Shown here piece by piece: positions 44,678 through 52,435 of a stretch of 64,000 bases of DNA (the stretch's first letter is position 1; each line of letters opens with the position of its first letter). A program made the position numbers and the translations under genes. The notes under the pieces were generated by a model, which saw only the letters and a program-made list of their open reading frames with translations, was not told the origin of the DNA and searched no databases. Source of the stretch: Aureimonas sp. SA4125 (GTDB lineage: Bacteria; Pseudomonadota; Alphaproteobacteria; Rhizobiales; Rhizobiaceae). The stretch is from positions 4,244,001-4,308,000 of the forward strand of contig NZ_AP025032.1 of the NCBI RefSeq assembly GCF_019973775.1. Reading direction: 5' to 3'.

Positions 44678-45031
44678 TGTGAATTCTGCTCCGGACCTTG
44701 GGGGCTTCGCGAGCGTGGCAACAATTCGAGTGCAAAATCAAGGAAATCGATGTCCGAACGTCGCTGACGGCAGCATGAACCCGTTGCGAGGACCTGGCGG
44801 ACCCTCGCTCACGCCTATCCTGGCCTCGGACTTCTTCCATCGACCCAAACCGTTTGCGCGTTGAAAGCGGATGGTCGAGCTGGGCTTCGAAAATGCCACT
44901 TGCCGCGAGCCGTTCCATGACATTTGGGGTGCCAATCCCGGCCGAATTCCCAGGGGCGGACCGGATGCCATCGTGAGCTCCGGGTGACCTCCGGCCTTTT
45001 CGCCCCGCCGCCCGGCGTCAAGGCTGCTGCG
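44678..45031. other. Gene-free region upstream of the HWE kinase, cut by an IS element
   Basis: About 354 bases between the kinase start and the IS256-type insertion. No coding region is recognisable on either strand. It presumably contained the kinase promoter and, before insertion, was continuous with 46423 and the CheB gene. Confidence 0.5.
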
Positions 45032-45039
45032 CCATTCCG
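45032..45039. repeat. Target-site duplication, left copy
   Basis: CCATTCCG here is repeated exactly at 46415-46422 on the other side of the element, the 8-bp duplication typical of IS256-family insertion. Confidence 0.85.
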
Positions 45040-45067
45040 GGTCGTGTCCGTCAACGTGGTGGAAATT
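45040..45067 (+). repeat. Left terminal inverted repeat of the IS256-family element
   Basis: 28 bases beginning GGTCGTGTCCG and ending GTGGTGGAAATT. It matches the inverted right end (46387-46414) at 23 of 28 positions; the mismatches are one at position 4 and a block at 12-15. Confidence 0.85.
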
Positions 45068-45091
45068 GAGTGTAGCTGAAGCGGCTCCGTT

Positions 45092-46300
45092 TCAGGCGAC
45101 TTCGGTGGAAATCTGTTCGGGTTTTGCAGTGTTGCCCATGGCCATGAGGTCGGCCATGGGTTCGGTCTGCATGTAGCGGTTCTGGATCTGCCATTCGTCG
45201 TTGGCCTCGAGAAGGACGGCGCCGATGAGCCGGATGATGGATCCCTCGTTCGGGAAGATTCCGACGACGTCGGCACGCCGCTTCACCTCCTTGTTCAGGC
45301 GCTCCAGGGAATTCGTCGAATGGATCCGGGTCCGGTGCTGACTGGGAAAATCCATGTGCGCCAGCACGTCGGTCTCGCTGTTGTCGATGAAGGCCCCGAG
45401 CTTTGGACACTTTCCCCGAAGCTGGTCGGCGACGTGGCGCAGCGCCTGGCTGGCGCTAGCACGATCGGGCTGGGCGAAGGCTTGGCGCAGCGCGGCCGCC
45501 GCCATGCTCTGCTGCGCCTTCGGGACATACGACAGGGCGTTGCGCATCCAATGCACCCGGCAGCGCTGCCAGGAGGCGCTGAACACCCGGCGAATGGCGG
45601 CTTTCAGCCCTTCGTGAGCATCCGAGATCACGAGCTTCACGCCGGACAGGCCGCGGCGCACGAGGCTCTTGAGGAAGCTCGACCAAAACGTCTCCGCTTC
45701 CGAGGGGCCGATGTGAAGGCCGACGATCTCGCGCTTGCCGTCCGTGTTCACGGCCACGGCGATTATGGCGGCGACCGAAACGATGCGTCCACCCTCGCGC
45801 TGCTTCAGGTAGGTCGCATCCAGCCAGAGGTAGGGCCAGTCGCCAGTGAGAGGACGGTCGAGGAAGCCGCCGACGCGTTCGTCGATGTCTTTGCACAGCT
45901 TCGATACGGTGCTCTTGCCGATCCCCGACAGCCCCATGGCCTGTACCAGATCGTCGACCCGCCGGGTGGAAACGCCGCTGATCCAAGCTTCCTGAATGAC
46001 GGCAACCAAGGCCTTCTCCGAGAGCTTTCTCGGCTCCAGGAACGGCGGGAAGTAGCTGCCCTGCCGAAGCTTGGGTATCCGAAGCTGCAACGAGCCGAGC
46101 CGCGTGTCGAGCGAGCGGTCGCGGTAGCCATTGCGATAAGTCGCCCGTTCCTGCGTCCGTTCGTGGCGCCCGGCGCCGATCATGCCTTCAACGTCGACCT
46201 CCATAAGGAGCTGCATCACGCTCTCGGCTATCGTTCTCAGGAAATCGCCGTCCCCGGCTTTCGCAAAAAGCTCGGCAAGCGGTAGTCTGTCCTCGGTCAT
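45092..46300 (-). CDS. IS256-family transposase (Mutator-like DDE)
   Basis: 402 residues, the normal IS256 length. The DDE acidic residues are recognisable in WLDATYLKQREGG, KLVISDAHEGLKAAI and HSTNSLERLNKEVKRR; RCRVHWMRNAL is the family's conserved region between the second D and E. It cuts and joins the terminal repeats of its own element. The frame is uninterrupted. The ATG is 86 bases inside the right inverted repeat. Confidence 0.95.
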   Translation of the reverse strand: MTEDRLPLAELFAKAGDGDFLRTIAESVMQLLMEVDVEGMIGAGRHERTQERATYRNGYRDRSLDTRLGSLQLRIPKLRQGSYFPPFLEPRKLSEKALVAVIQEAWISGVSTRRVDDLVQAMGLSGIGKSTVSKLCKDIDERVGGFLDRPLTGDWPYLWLDATYLKQREGGRIVSVAAIIAVAVNTDGKREIVGLHIGPSEAETFWSSFLKSLVRRGLSGVKLVISDAHEGLKAAIRRVFSASWQRCRVHWMRNALSYVPKAQQSMAAAALRQAFAQPDRASASQALRHVADQLRGKCPKLGAFIDNSETDVLAHMDFPSQHRTRIHSTNSLERLNKEVKRRADVVGIFPNEGSIIRLIGAVLLEANDEWQIQNRYMQTEPMADLMAMGNTAKPEQISTEVA

Positions 46301-46386
46301 CGGGTTCTCCGGTCAGGTTGAAGTCTCGCAACTCCACCTTAGCCGCCCTATCCGGTGACCGCCTCAGCCACACCTTTCAATGTCGG

Positions 46387-46414
46387 AATTTCCACCACGA
46401 GCGCGGACACTACC
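46387..46414 (-). repeat. Right terminal inverted repeat of the IS256-family element
   Basis: Reads GGTAGTGTCCG… on the minus strand and ends in GTGGTGGAAATT; partner of 45040-45067. Confidence 0.85.
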
Positions 46415-46422
46415 CCATTCCG
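46415..46422. repeat. Target-site duplication, right copy
   Basis: CCATTCCG, identical to 45032-45039. Confidence 0.85.
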
Positions 46423-46515
46423 CGGCAGACAACGGTCCCTCACCGCCGAACCTTCCTTGTCCTGAAGCGTTGACCTTCGATTCTCCCAAGGTCAGATCCC
46501 AGCCGGCAGGTAGTA

Positions 46516-47547
46516 ATGGCTCGTTCCCAGATCATTGCCATTGGTGCTTCAGCTGGAGGTGTAACGGCGCTGCGGGCGATCGTCGCGGCACTGCCGGGAA
46601 ATTTTCCAGCCCCGATTCTCATTGTTCTTCATGTCGGCGCTTACCGAAGCGAACTCCCCGGTCTGTTGAACACCGCTGGATCCCTCCCCGCAAAACATGC
46701 GGAGGACGGCGAAGCAGTACTCCCTGGCCATATCTACATCGCGCCACCGGATAGGCACATGGTCGTCGCCGACGGTCTCCTGCGCCTGTCGCGCGGACCT
46801 AAGGAAAACTGCGCGCGACCTGCGATTGACCCTCTGTTTCGGAGCGTGGCCGAACATTACGGCCCGGACGCGGTGGGCGTGATCCTGACGGGCAATCTCA
46901 ACGACGGCGCACTGGGTCTGTTCGCGATCAAGGAACGCGGCGGCGTCGCCATTGGCCAGGACCCGTCTGATGCTGCCTATCCCGAAATGCCACGCAGCGC
47001 CGCTGAGCATGTCGCGCTCGATTATTGTGTCGCGCTTGCAGAATTGCCGGAACGGCTGACTAAGCTTGTTGATCAAATAGAGGAAAGGGACGGGGCCATG
47101 TCGGAAGCCTCCCCGCAGCGAGAGGGGCAAGAGTCCAAAATCGGCTATGTCGAAACGTTCGCTCGCCCGTTAACCGTGACCTGCCCAGACTGTGGCGGTG
47201 CGCTGAAGAAGTTTCACGTCGGTTCGATCGTCAAATTCGGCTGCCACATCGGGCACAACTACACGGCAGAGGCTATGGCCACGGCGCAGTTCCAGGAGAT
47301 GGAAAAGGTCATGCGGGCCGCCGTGCGGTTTCTGAACGAACGGGCCGAGTTCTGTCTCCAAATGGCTGAGCATGGCGGGAGCGCCGAGAACGGTGCGTCC
47401 AGCGAGTGGCACGCCGCCAGCAGACAGGCGCTCGATCGGGCATACAAGCTGCGCGACCTCGTGCAGCAGGACTGGCTGACGCCCGAGACGACGCGCCGAT
47501 ACGCCGTGGACCCTGACGGCCGCGATCAGGCGCGGTTTCTGGGGTAG
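46516..47547 (+). CDS. CheB-type protein-glutamate methylesterase without receiver domain
   Basis: 343 residues. The methylesterase domain occupies ~5-190 with the Ser in IGASAGGV, His in VLHVGAYRSELPG and Asp in LTGNLNDGALG. There is no N-terminal receiver domain, so it is not a classical chemotaxis CheB. The C-terminus carries a putative zinc ribbon (CPDCGGALKK … FGCHIGHNY) and a helical tail. Stand-alone CheB proteins of this type occur beside sensor kinases in rhizobia and may act in signalling rather than chemotaxis. The IS element sits about 100 bases upstream. Confidence 0.85.
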   Translation: MARSQIIAIGASAGGVTALRAIVAALPGNFPAPILIVLHVGAYRSELPGLLNTAGSLPAKHAEDGEAVLPGHIYIAPPDRHMVVADGLLRLSRGPKENCARPAIDPLFRSVAEHYGPDAVGVILTGNLNDGALGLFAIKERGGVAIGQDPSDAAYPEMPRSAAEHVALDYCVALAELPERLTKLVDQIEERDGAMSEASPQREGQESKIGYVETFARPLTVTCPDCGGALKKFHVGSIVKFGCHIGHNYTAEAMATAQFQEMEKVMRAAVRFLNERAEFCLQMAEHGGSAENGASSEWHAASRQALDRAYKLRDLVQQDWLTPETTRRYAVDPDGRDQARFLG

Positions 47548-47580
47548 GCGGCGGCGTGGTCAGCGTTGGACGCGGGCTCG

Positions 47581-47934
47581 TTACGCAGCAAAACTCTGCG
47601 CGATCGCCCGCTCCAGATCGTCCTGCGCATAGGGCTTTCGCAAAGTCGTACATTGGCGATAGCCATCCATCAGGCCCTCGGCCCCATAACCCGTTGCGAA
47701 GGCAAACGGGATGCCGCGCGTCCTCAGGATATCGGCGACGGGAAAGGATTTGATCCCGGCCACGTTGATGTCGAGAACCGCGAAGTCGAAATCGCCGTCG
47801 CGGGCGAACACTATGGCCCCGTCGACGCGCGTGGCGTGGGCAAATACCTCATGCCCGAGATCGATTAGAAGATCTTCCAGGTGCATGGCGAGCAAGACTT
47901 CATCCTCGACGATCAACACCCGTTTCACTGCCAT
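47581..47934 (-). CDS. Single-domain response regulator (receiver only)
   Basis: About 117 residues from ATG 47934; a TTG at 47943 overlapping the kinase stop is possible. Receiver hallmarks: acidic pair in VLIVEDEVLL, phospho-acceptor Asp in FAVLDINVAG, Thr/Ala at FAFATGYG and Lys in LRKPYAQ. There is no output domain. It follows the CheB-CheR-kinase fusion directly and is its likely phosphorylation partner. Confidence 0.88.
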   Translation of the reverse strand: MAVKRVLIVEDEVLLAMHLEDLLIDLGHEVFAHATRVDGAIVFARDGDFDFAVLDINVAGIKSFPVADILRTRGIPFAFATGYGAEGLMDGYRQCTTLRKPYAQDDLERAIAQSFAA

Positions 47935-47939
47935 TCCGG

Positions 47940-50900
47940 TCAACCCGCCTCGCTCCTCTGTTGACCATCGGGCATGGGTGCGTCGATCGTGCAGACAACC
48001 CCGAGTTTCGAATACGCCATGTCCACCTTGCCGCCGAGTTCAGCTGCCAGCACCCTCTGGACCATGAGGGAGCCAAATCCCTTCCGCGTCGGTTCGACCA
48101 CCGCAGGCCCGCCGCTCTCGGACCACTGAAGCGAGAGCCTTCGATCCCGGCCATCGCCCCTGAGCTGCCAGACAATGTGAACCTCGCCCTTGTCGCTCCT
48201 CAGTGCCCCGTATTTCGCCGCGTTCGTGGCAAGCTCGTGCAAGGCCATCGCAATCGACAGCGCGACGCTCGGGGAAAGAAAGAGGTGCGGTCCGTCGATG
48301 CGGAAGCGGTTTCGCCCTCCCGAATGCGGCTCGACAGTGTCCGAAACGATGTCACGCAATTCGGCGCCGGCCCAGTTTTCACGGGTGAGCAGGTCGTGCG
48401 ACTTGCCGAGCGCGATGAGACGCGAGCCAAACACCGAACGGGCCTCCTCCATCGAGGTAGCGCTGCCGAGCGTCTGCGACGCAATGGCCTGTATCGTCGC
48501 CATGACGTTCTTGATGCGGTGATTGAGTTCGCCGACGAGGATCTCCCGGTGCTCCTCGAAGCGCTTGCGCTCGGTGATGTCCTCGATGGCGATCAGGATC
48601 AGCTCTTCCCGGTTCCCTCCCTGCGAGAGCTTCGATGCGGTGAGCAGCATCGATCGCCGTCCCGTCGTATGGAAATCCTGCTCGAATTCGAAATTGTGAA
48701 GTTCCTTGCCCAGCGAAAGAACTGTGTCGAGGAGTGCCCGCAAAGGCGGGTTGTTCCACTCTCCCGTCCCGAGATCGAAGATCAGCTGGCCCTCAAGATC
48801 CTCGTCAAAGACCGCGAAAAGTTTGCGAAAGGCCTTGTTGGCGGTCTGAACGTGCAAAGAGCCGTTGAGCACCAACAAGGGATGCTGGACCGTCTGAACA
48901 ATGGTTTCGGAGTAGACTCGCGCATCGTTAACCGCATCGGCCGCACGTTTGCGATCGGTGATGTCGCTGAAGGTGATGACGACGCCGGCGATGCGGTTGT
49001 CCTGTGTGCGATAGGGAAGAATGCGGCGCACATACCAGCGGCTTGCATCGCTCAGCACCTCTGCATCGATGGTCGACAACTTCTCGAGCACCGTCTCCAC
49101 GTCCTGCAGCAGGTGCTCGTCGTAAAACTTCCGCGCCAGATGCGAGATCGGCCTGCCGATGTCCGACGCGACGAAATCGAAGAGGTCCCTCGTCGCAGGG
49201 GCGAACCATCGAATGCAGAGTTTTTCGTCGAGGAACAACGTCGGCGTCTCGGAGCCGGTCAACAAGTTGTTGAGGTCATTGGTCGCTGTTTCCAGCTCGC
49301 TAATCTTGTGCTGAAGCTGGCCGTTGACGGTGTTCAATTCCTCGTTGAAGGATTGCAGCTCCTCTTTCGAGGTCTCCAACTCCTCATTGGTCGACTGAAG
49401 CTCCTCGTTCATCGAGGTGGCTTCCTCGTTCGCCGCCTTCAGCTCCTCGTTCGTGGTTTCCTGATATTCTATGGTGCTCTGCAATTCAGCGCGGATTGCA
49501 CTCAGTTCCTCCTGAAGAGCCAGCTCGCCAGCCGAGGCGGCGCCCCCCTCCCGGCGCACGAGAGACGGGGACGTCTCGGTCTCCAGCACCACGGGCGCAA
49601 AGCTCACCAGTAGAAAGCTGCCCTGCGGCGACACCGGCATGGGCATGGCCGTGATCGCCACGGCCCGGCCGGGCCTGCTTTCCCGGGTGCGGGCGTTGAC
49701 CGTCACACTCCGGTTGTCTTTCCATGCTTCCCGGATGGCCCCGCGCAACTTGGCGGCCAGCCCATCGCGGGCCATGGTCAGCAGGTCCCTCGTGGGCTCC
49801 CCCGGCGGATTTTCCAGATAATCCCGGGTGGTGCCATGGAAATAGAGAACGCGGCCCTTCCGGTCGATCAGCACCGATGCGGGGGCATAGCGCTCCAGCA
49901 AGGCGCGACGCGCCATGTCCGCAGCCGAAACGATCGGCTCGGAATCGAGGGGGGGGAGGCGTTCCATGGTGCGCGGCTCCGATCGGCCGCGCGGCGGCGG
50001 ATATTCCAAGAGGTCGTGCCGGGTCGATCCCAGACGCCGGTATATGCGCCATTTCTTCGACACCGTCTCGAACAGTTCTTCGTGCCGCCCGATGGTTTCG
50101 GCATTGCCAAGAAACAAATGGCCTCCCTGCCGCAGCGCGAAATGACACAGCGCAATGATCTTCTGCTGGGCGTCGGGCTCCAGGTAGATGAGAAAATTGC
50201 GACACGACAGGAGGTCCAGTCGCGAGAACGGTGGATCGCGCAACAGGTTCTGCGGCGCGAACACGACCATGTCGCGCAATTCCTTGCTCACCTGATACGA
50301 GCCGTCGAGCTTCTCGAAGAAACGGGCCAGTCGCCCGGCCGGAAAGTCGGCCAGGGCGGCCGCGGGATAGATGCCCGCGCGCGCCCTGCGCAGATTGATC
50401 TCTTGCGCGTCGGTCGCGAAGACCTTCAGATCGAAGCGCTTTCCCGCCGCCTCGGCAAGCTCGGTCACCAGCATTGCGAGGGAGTAGGCCTCCTCGCCCG
50501 TTGAGCAGGCCGGCGCCCAGATCCGGAAAGATGCGCCCGTCTCGCGCTCGGCGACCATGGGCGTGATCACTAAGTCGGCGAGAGCCTCCCAGGCATCGGC
50601 ATCGCGGAAGAATCCAGTGACGCTGATCATCAGGTCGCCGACAAGCGTGGTGACCTCGTCGGCGTTGGTGCGCAGCTCTTCGATGTAGTCGGCAAGCGTC
50701 TCGATGTTCCGCAGACCCAGACGACGGTGAATGCGCCGCTTCAGCGTCGATGGCTTGTAGCCGCTGAAATCGTGTCGGCCGTGGGCGCGCAGGAATTCGA
50801 GGAGACGGCCGATCGTCGCTTGGCCGCCCGGCAAACCGGTCTCGATCTCCGCGGTTGCGGCGACATAGCCGTGCCGCATGAAGGCCAGAAGCGTCTCGGG

Positions 50901-51584
50901 CATCTTTTCGGGCGCCAGCACGTGATCGGCCAGATCAGCCGCAATCGCGCTTCTCGGCATGCCATCGAATTTCGCGGTTTCGGGCGACTGGACGAGAGCC
51001 ATACCGCCCTCCGCCCTGATATCTCTAAGGCCAGCGGTCCCGTTGCTGCCGGTTCCGGAAAGTACAATGGCGATCGCCCGCTGTTGCTGGTCCGCGGCGA
51101 TCGAGGAAAACAGGACGTCAACGGGATGGCGATGGCCGCGCGGCTCCTCGGGCGGCGAGACGTGCAGCCCGCCAGCGCGGACCCTCAGATCGGAATCCGG
51201 CGCGATCACATAGACATGGTTCGCCTCGATCCGCATGCCGTCCTCGACCTGGACGACCGGCATCGCCGTGTGGGCGCTGAGGATATGGGCCAGTTCGCTT
51301 TCACGCTTCGGGTCGAGATGAAGCACGACCACGAGAGCACAGCCGCTGTCGCTCGGCATCGCGTCGAAGAAGCCAATCAGGGCCTCGATTCCGCCCGCCG
51401 AGGCGCCGATGCCGACAATCGGCACTGCCGATTTCACGCCGGGATCGGCATCGCCGGCGGCAGAAGGCTCGTCCACCTCTGGCTGGAGGGCAACCTCGCT
51501 GCCTCCCTCATCCGCATAGCGGATCGGCGTCACCCTTGGCTTGGGCGCGGGGCGATTGCTCCCTCCTTGAGATTCGTCGGGCAT
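47940..51584 (-). CDS. CheB-CheR-PAS-HWE histidine kinase fusion
   Basis: 1214 residues. Order: CheB methylesterase (~55-235; GIGASAGGIEAL, VVLHLDP), CheR methyltransferase (~245-500; IWAPACSTGEEAYSLAML, VFATDAQEINLRRARAGIYP, LLSCRNFLIYL), PAS (~545-640), a long Glu-rich coiled coil (~665-760), two PAS domains (~765-1010) and an HWE kinase (~1015-1205; ELNHRIKNVMATIQA, ALHELATNAAKYGAL, WSESGGPAV). In the CheB part the usual catalytic Asp (GSDG) is Asn (TGSNGTAG, codon AAC), so esterase activity is doubtful. The ATG at 51584 follows a weak GGGAT; a TTG at 51599 is the alternative. Confidence 0.92.
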   Translation of the reverse strand: MPDESQGGSNRPAPKPRVTPIRYADEGGSEVALQPEVDEPSAAGDADPGVKSAVPIVGIGASAGGIEALIGFFDAMPSDSGCALVVVLHLDPKRESELAHILSAHTAMPVVQVEDGMRIEANHVYVIAPDSDLRVRAGGLHVSPPEEPRGHRHPVDVLFSSIAADQQQRAIAIVLSGTGSNGTAGLRDIRAEGGMALVQSPETAKFDGMPRSAIAADLADHVLAPEKMPETLLAFMRHGYVAATAEIETGLPGGQATIGRLLEFLRAHGRHDFSGYKPSTLKRRIHRRLGLRNIETLADYIEELRTNADEVTTLVGDLMISVTGFFRDADAWEALADLVITPMVAERETGASFRIWAPACSTGEEAYSLAMLVTELAEAAGKRFDLKVFATDAQEINLRRARAGIYPAAALADFPAGRLARFFEKLDGSYQVSKELRDMVVFAPQNLLRDPPFSRLDLLSCRNFLIYLEPDAQQKIIALCHFALRQGGHLFLGNAETIGRHEELFETVSKKWRIYRRLGSTRHDLLEYPPPRGRSEPRTMERLPPLDSEPIVSAADMARRALLERYAPASVLIDRKGRVLYFHGTTRDYLENPPGEPTRDLLTMARDGLAAKLRGAIREAWKDNRSVTVNARTRESRPGRAVAITAMPMPVSPQGSFLLVSFAPVVLETETSPSLVRREGGAASAGELALQEELSAIRAELQSTIEYQETTNEELKAANEEATSMNEELQSTNEELETSKEELQSFNEELNTVNGQLQHKISELETATNDLNNLLTGSETPTLFLDEKLCIRWFAPATRDLFDFVASDIGRPISHLARKFYDEHLLQDVETVLEKLSTIDAEVLSDASRWYVRRILPYRTQDNRIAGVVITFSDITDRKRAADAVNDARVYSETIVQTVQHPLLVLNGSLHVQTANKAFRKLFAVFDEDLEGQLIFDLGTGEWNNPPLRALLDTVLSLGKELHNFEFEQDFHTTGRRSMLLTASKLSQGGNREELILIAIEDITERKRFEEHREILVGELNHRIKNVMATIQAIASQTLGSATSMEEARSVFGSRLIALGKSHDLLTRENWAGAELRDIVSDTVEPHSGGRNRFRIDGPHLFLSPSVALSIAMALHELATNAAKYGALRSDKGEVHIVWQLRGDGRDRRLSLQWSESGGPAVVEPTRKGFGSLMVQRVLAAELGGKVDMAYSKLGVVCTIDAPMPDGQQRSEAG

Positions 51585-51609
51585 GGCCACACATCCCAAA
51601 ACCTACGTT

Positions 51610-51653
51610 TACTCTTATGGATAGGCGGTTCTACTCTTATGGATAGGCGGTTC
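51610..51653. repeat. Perfect 22-bp tandem duplication upstream of the fusion kinase
   Basis: Two exact head-to-tail copies of a 22-base unit containing TCTTATGGATAGGCGG at 51610-51631 and 51632-51653, 26-69 bases before the kinase start codon. The position suggests a duplicated promoter or operator element. Confidence 0.85.
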
Positions 51654-52009
51654 CGCACGGTCGGGCCGCCTGGCCGTTCATTCAGCGAGGCTTCATGGCA
51701 CAGCTTCGCACGTCCCTCCACATGGACCAAGCGCATACTGCCCGCCCGCTCGGAGCGCCCCGGCAGACGCGAGAAGAAAATCTGTTCGAAGCCAGAGTTC
51801 GCTGCCAATGCGGAGATCGCCGGCCAGCGTCAGTACCGGCGACGTCCCCTCCTGTGACGAGAAGGTCACGGGCCCATCGGCAGCATTCCTGCGGCGATTG
51901 CCCGGAAGCTGCCAGTGGGCTGATCCGAGACGATGAAGCAGCGGCGGGACATCCCGCGCTGGACCTTGATGAAGTCGATCGCCTGGGCGAAGGAGGCTGG
52001 GCGCGGCGC
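51654..52009. other. Region between kinase and IS3 remnant, no intact gene
   Basis: A minus-strand stretch around 51880-51995 reads FAQAIDFIKVQRGMSRRCF and onward to a stop, but starts out of frame with the IS3 remnant and is not recognisable. It looks like fragments of broken genes left by transposition. Confidence 0.35.
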
Positions 52010-52223
52010 TTCGCAAGTTCCGCGTCGCGGTCTCGAGCCGTCTCTGCGGCCCCGCCCCCAAACGCTGTCGCCATGTTCTCGATGGCCAAGCGTTCCATTG
52101 GCCGACCGCGTTCGGATGCACCCCGCGCCTCTTGGCCAGCTTCGCCAGCGTCAGCTCGCCCCGGTTCGCATCCAGCGCGACCTTGGCCTTGATTTCCGCG
52201 CTATATCGCGCCCTCTTCGACAT
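52010..52223 (-). pseudogene. IS3-family OrfA remnant, frameshifted and truncated
   Basis: From ATG 52223 the minus strand reads MSKRARYSAEIKAKVALDA, then LAKLAKRRGVHPNAVGQWN, the helix-turn-helix of IS3-family OrfA. After NAVGQW the frame shifts and continues as ERLAIENMATAFGGGAAETA in another frame, a normal OrfA segment. The coding similarity then stops near 52010. No OrfB is present, so it cannot transpose. Confidence 0.85.
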
Positions 52224-52264
52224 TCTTGGATCATCCCTGTCAGCAGGCAATCCACTTTAAACAC

Positions 52265-52285
52265 TGGTCCGATTTTCCGGGACCA
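52265..52285 (-). repeat. Terminal inverted repeat of the IS3 remnant
   Basis: The minus strand begins TGGTCCCGGAAAATCGGACC at 52285, a typical IS3-group end, 42 bases outside the OrfA start. The opposite end is missing. Confidence 0.7.
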
Positions 52286-52364
52286 TCTCTCTCCGGGGGT
52301 GACCGATGCAGCCGTCCCAACCCGCAGTTGGACGACGCTGCAGAGGCCGGACGGCCATGCTCGG

Positions 52365-52392
52365 TTGACAGTGCCAAGGCCGGGCGTATTGT
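52365..52392 (+). promoter_or_regulatory. Promoter of the 6-hydroxynicotinate-reductase-like gene
   Basis: A perfect -35 TTGACA (52365-52370), a 16-base spacer and -10 TATTGT (52387-52392). The MarR-type palindrome at 52391-52404 overlaps the -10, so a bound repressor would block transcription. Confidence 0.7.
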
Positions 52393-52404
52393 TAGCATAC
52401 AAAC
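52391..52404. promoter_or_regulatory. MarR-type operator N1
   Basis: GTTAGCATACAAAC; its reverse complement GTTTGTATGCTAAC fits the palindrome ATTYGTRTRCYAAT that recurs at 57305 and 58134. It overlaps the promoter of the reductase gene. Confidence 0.75.
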
Positions 52405-52435
52405 GTCATGTAAGATGCGGCGGCGGGTGCGATCG

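Larger units (their letters stand above)
45040..46414 (-). mobile_element. Complete IS256-family insertion sequence (1375 bp)
   Basis: The element consists of one full-length transposase gene between 28-bp imperfect terminal inverted repeats and is bordered by the 8-bp direct repeat CCATTCCG. Intact ends, intact reading frame and identical target duplications mean the insertion is recent and may still be active. It sits in the intergenic region between the HWE kinase and the CheB gene and breaks no recognisable gene. Confidence 0.92.

Noticed and set aside
51600-51660. General-stress (EcfG-type) promoter in the tandem repeat before the fusion kinase
   Set aside because: GGAAC is present on the minus strand but no CGTT-like -10 stands at the right distance.
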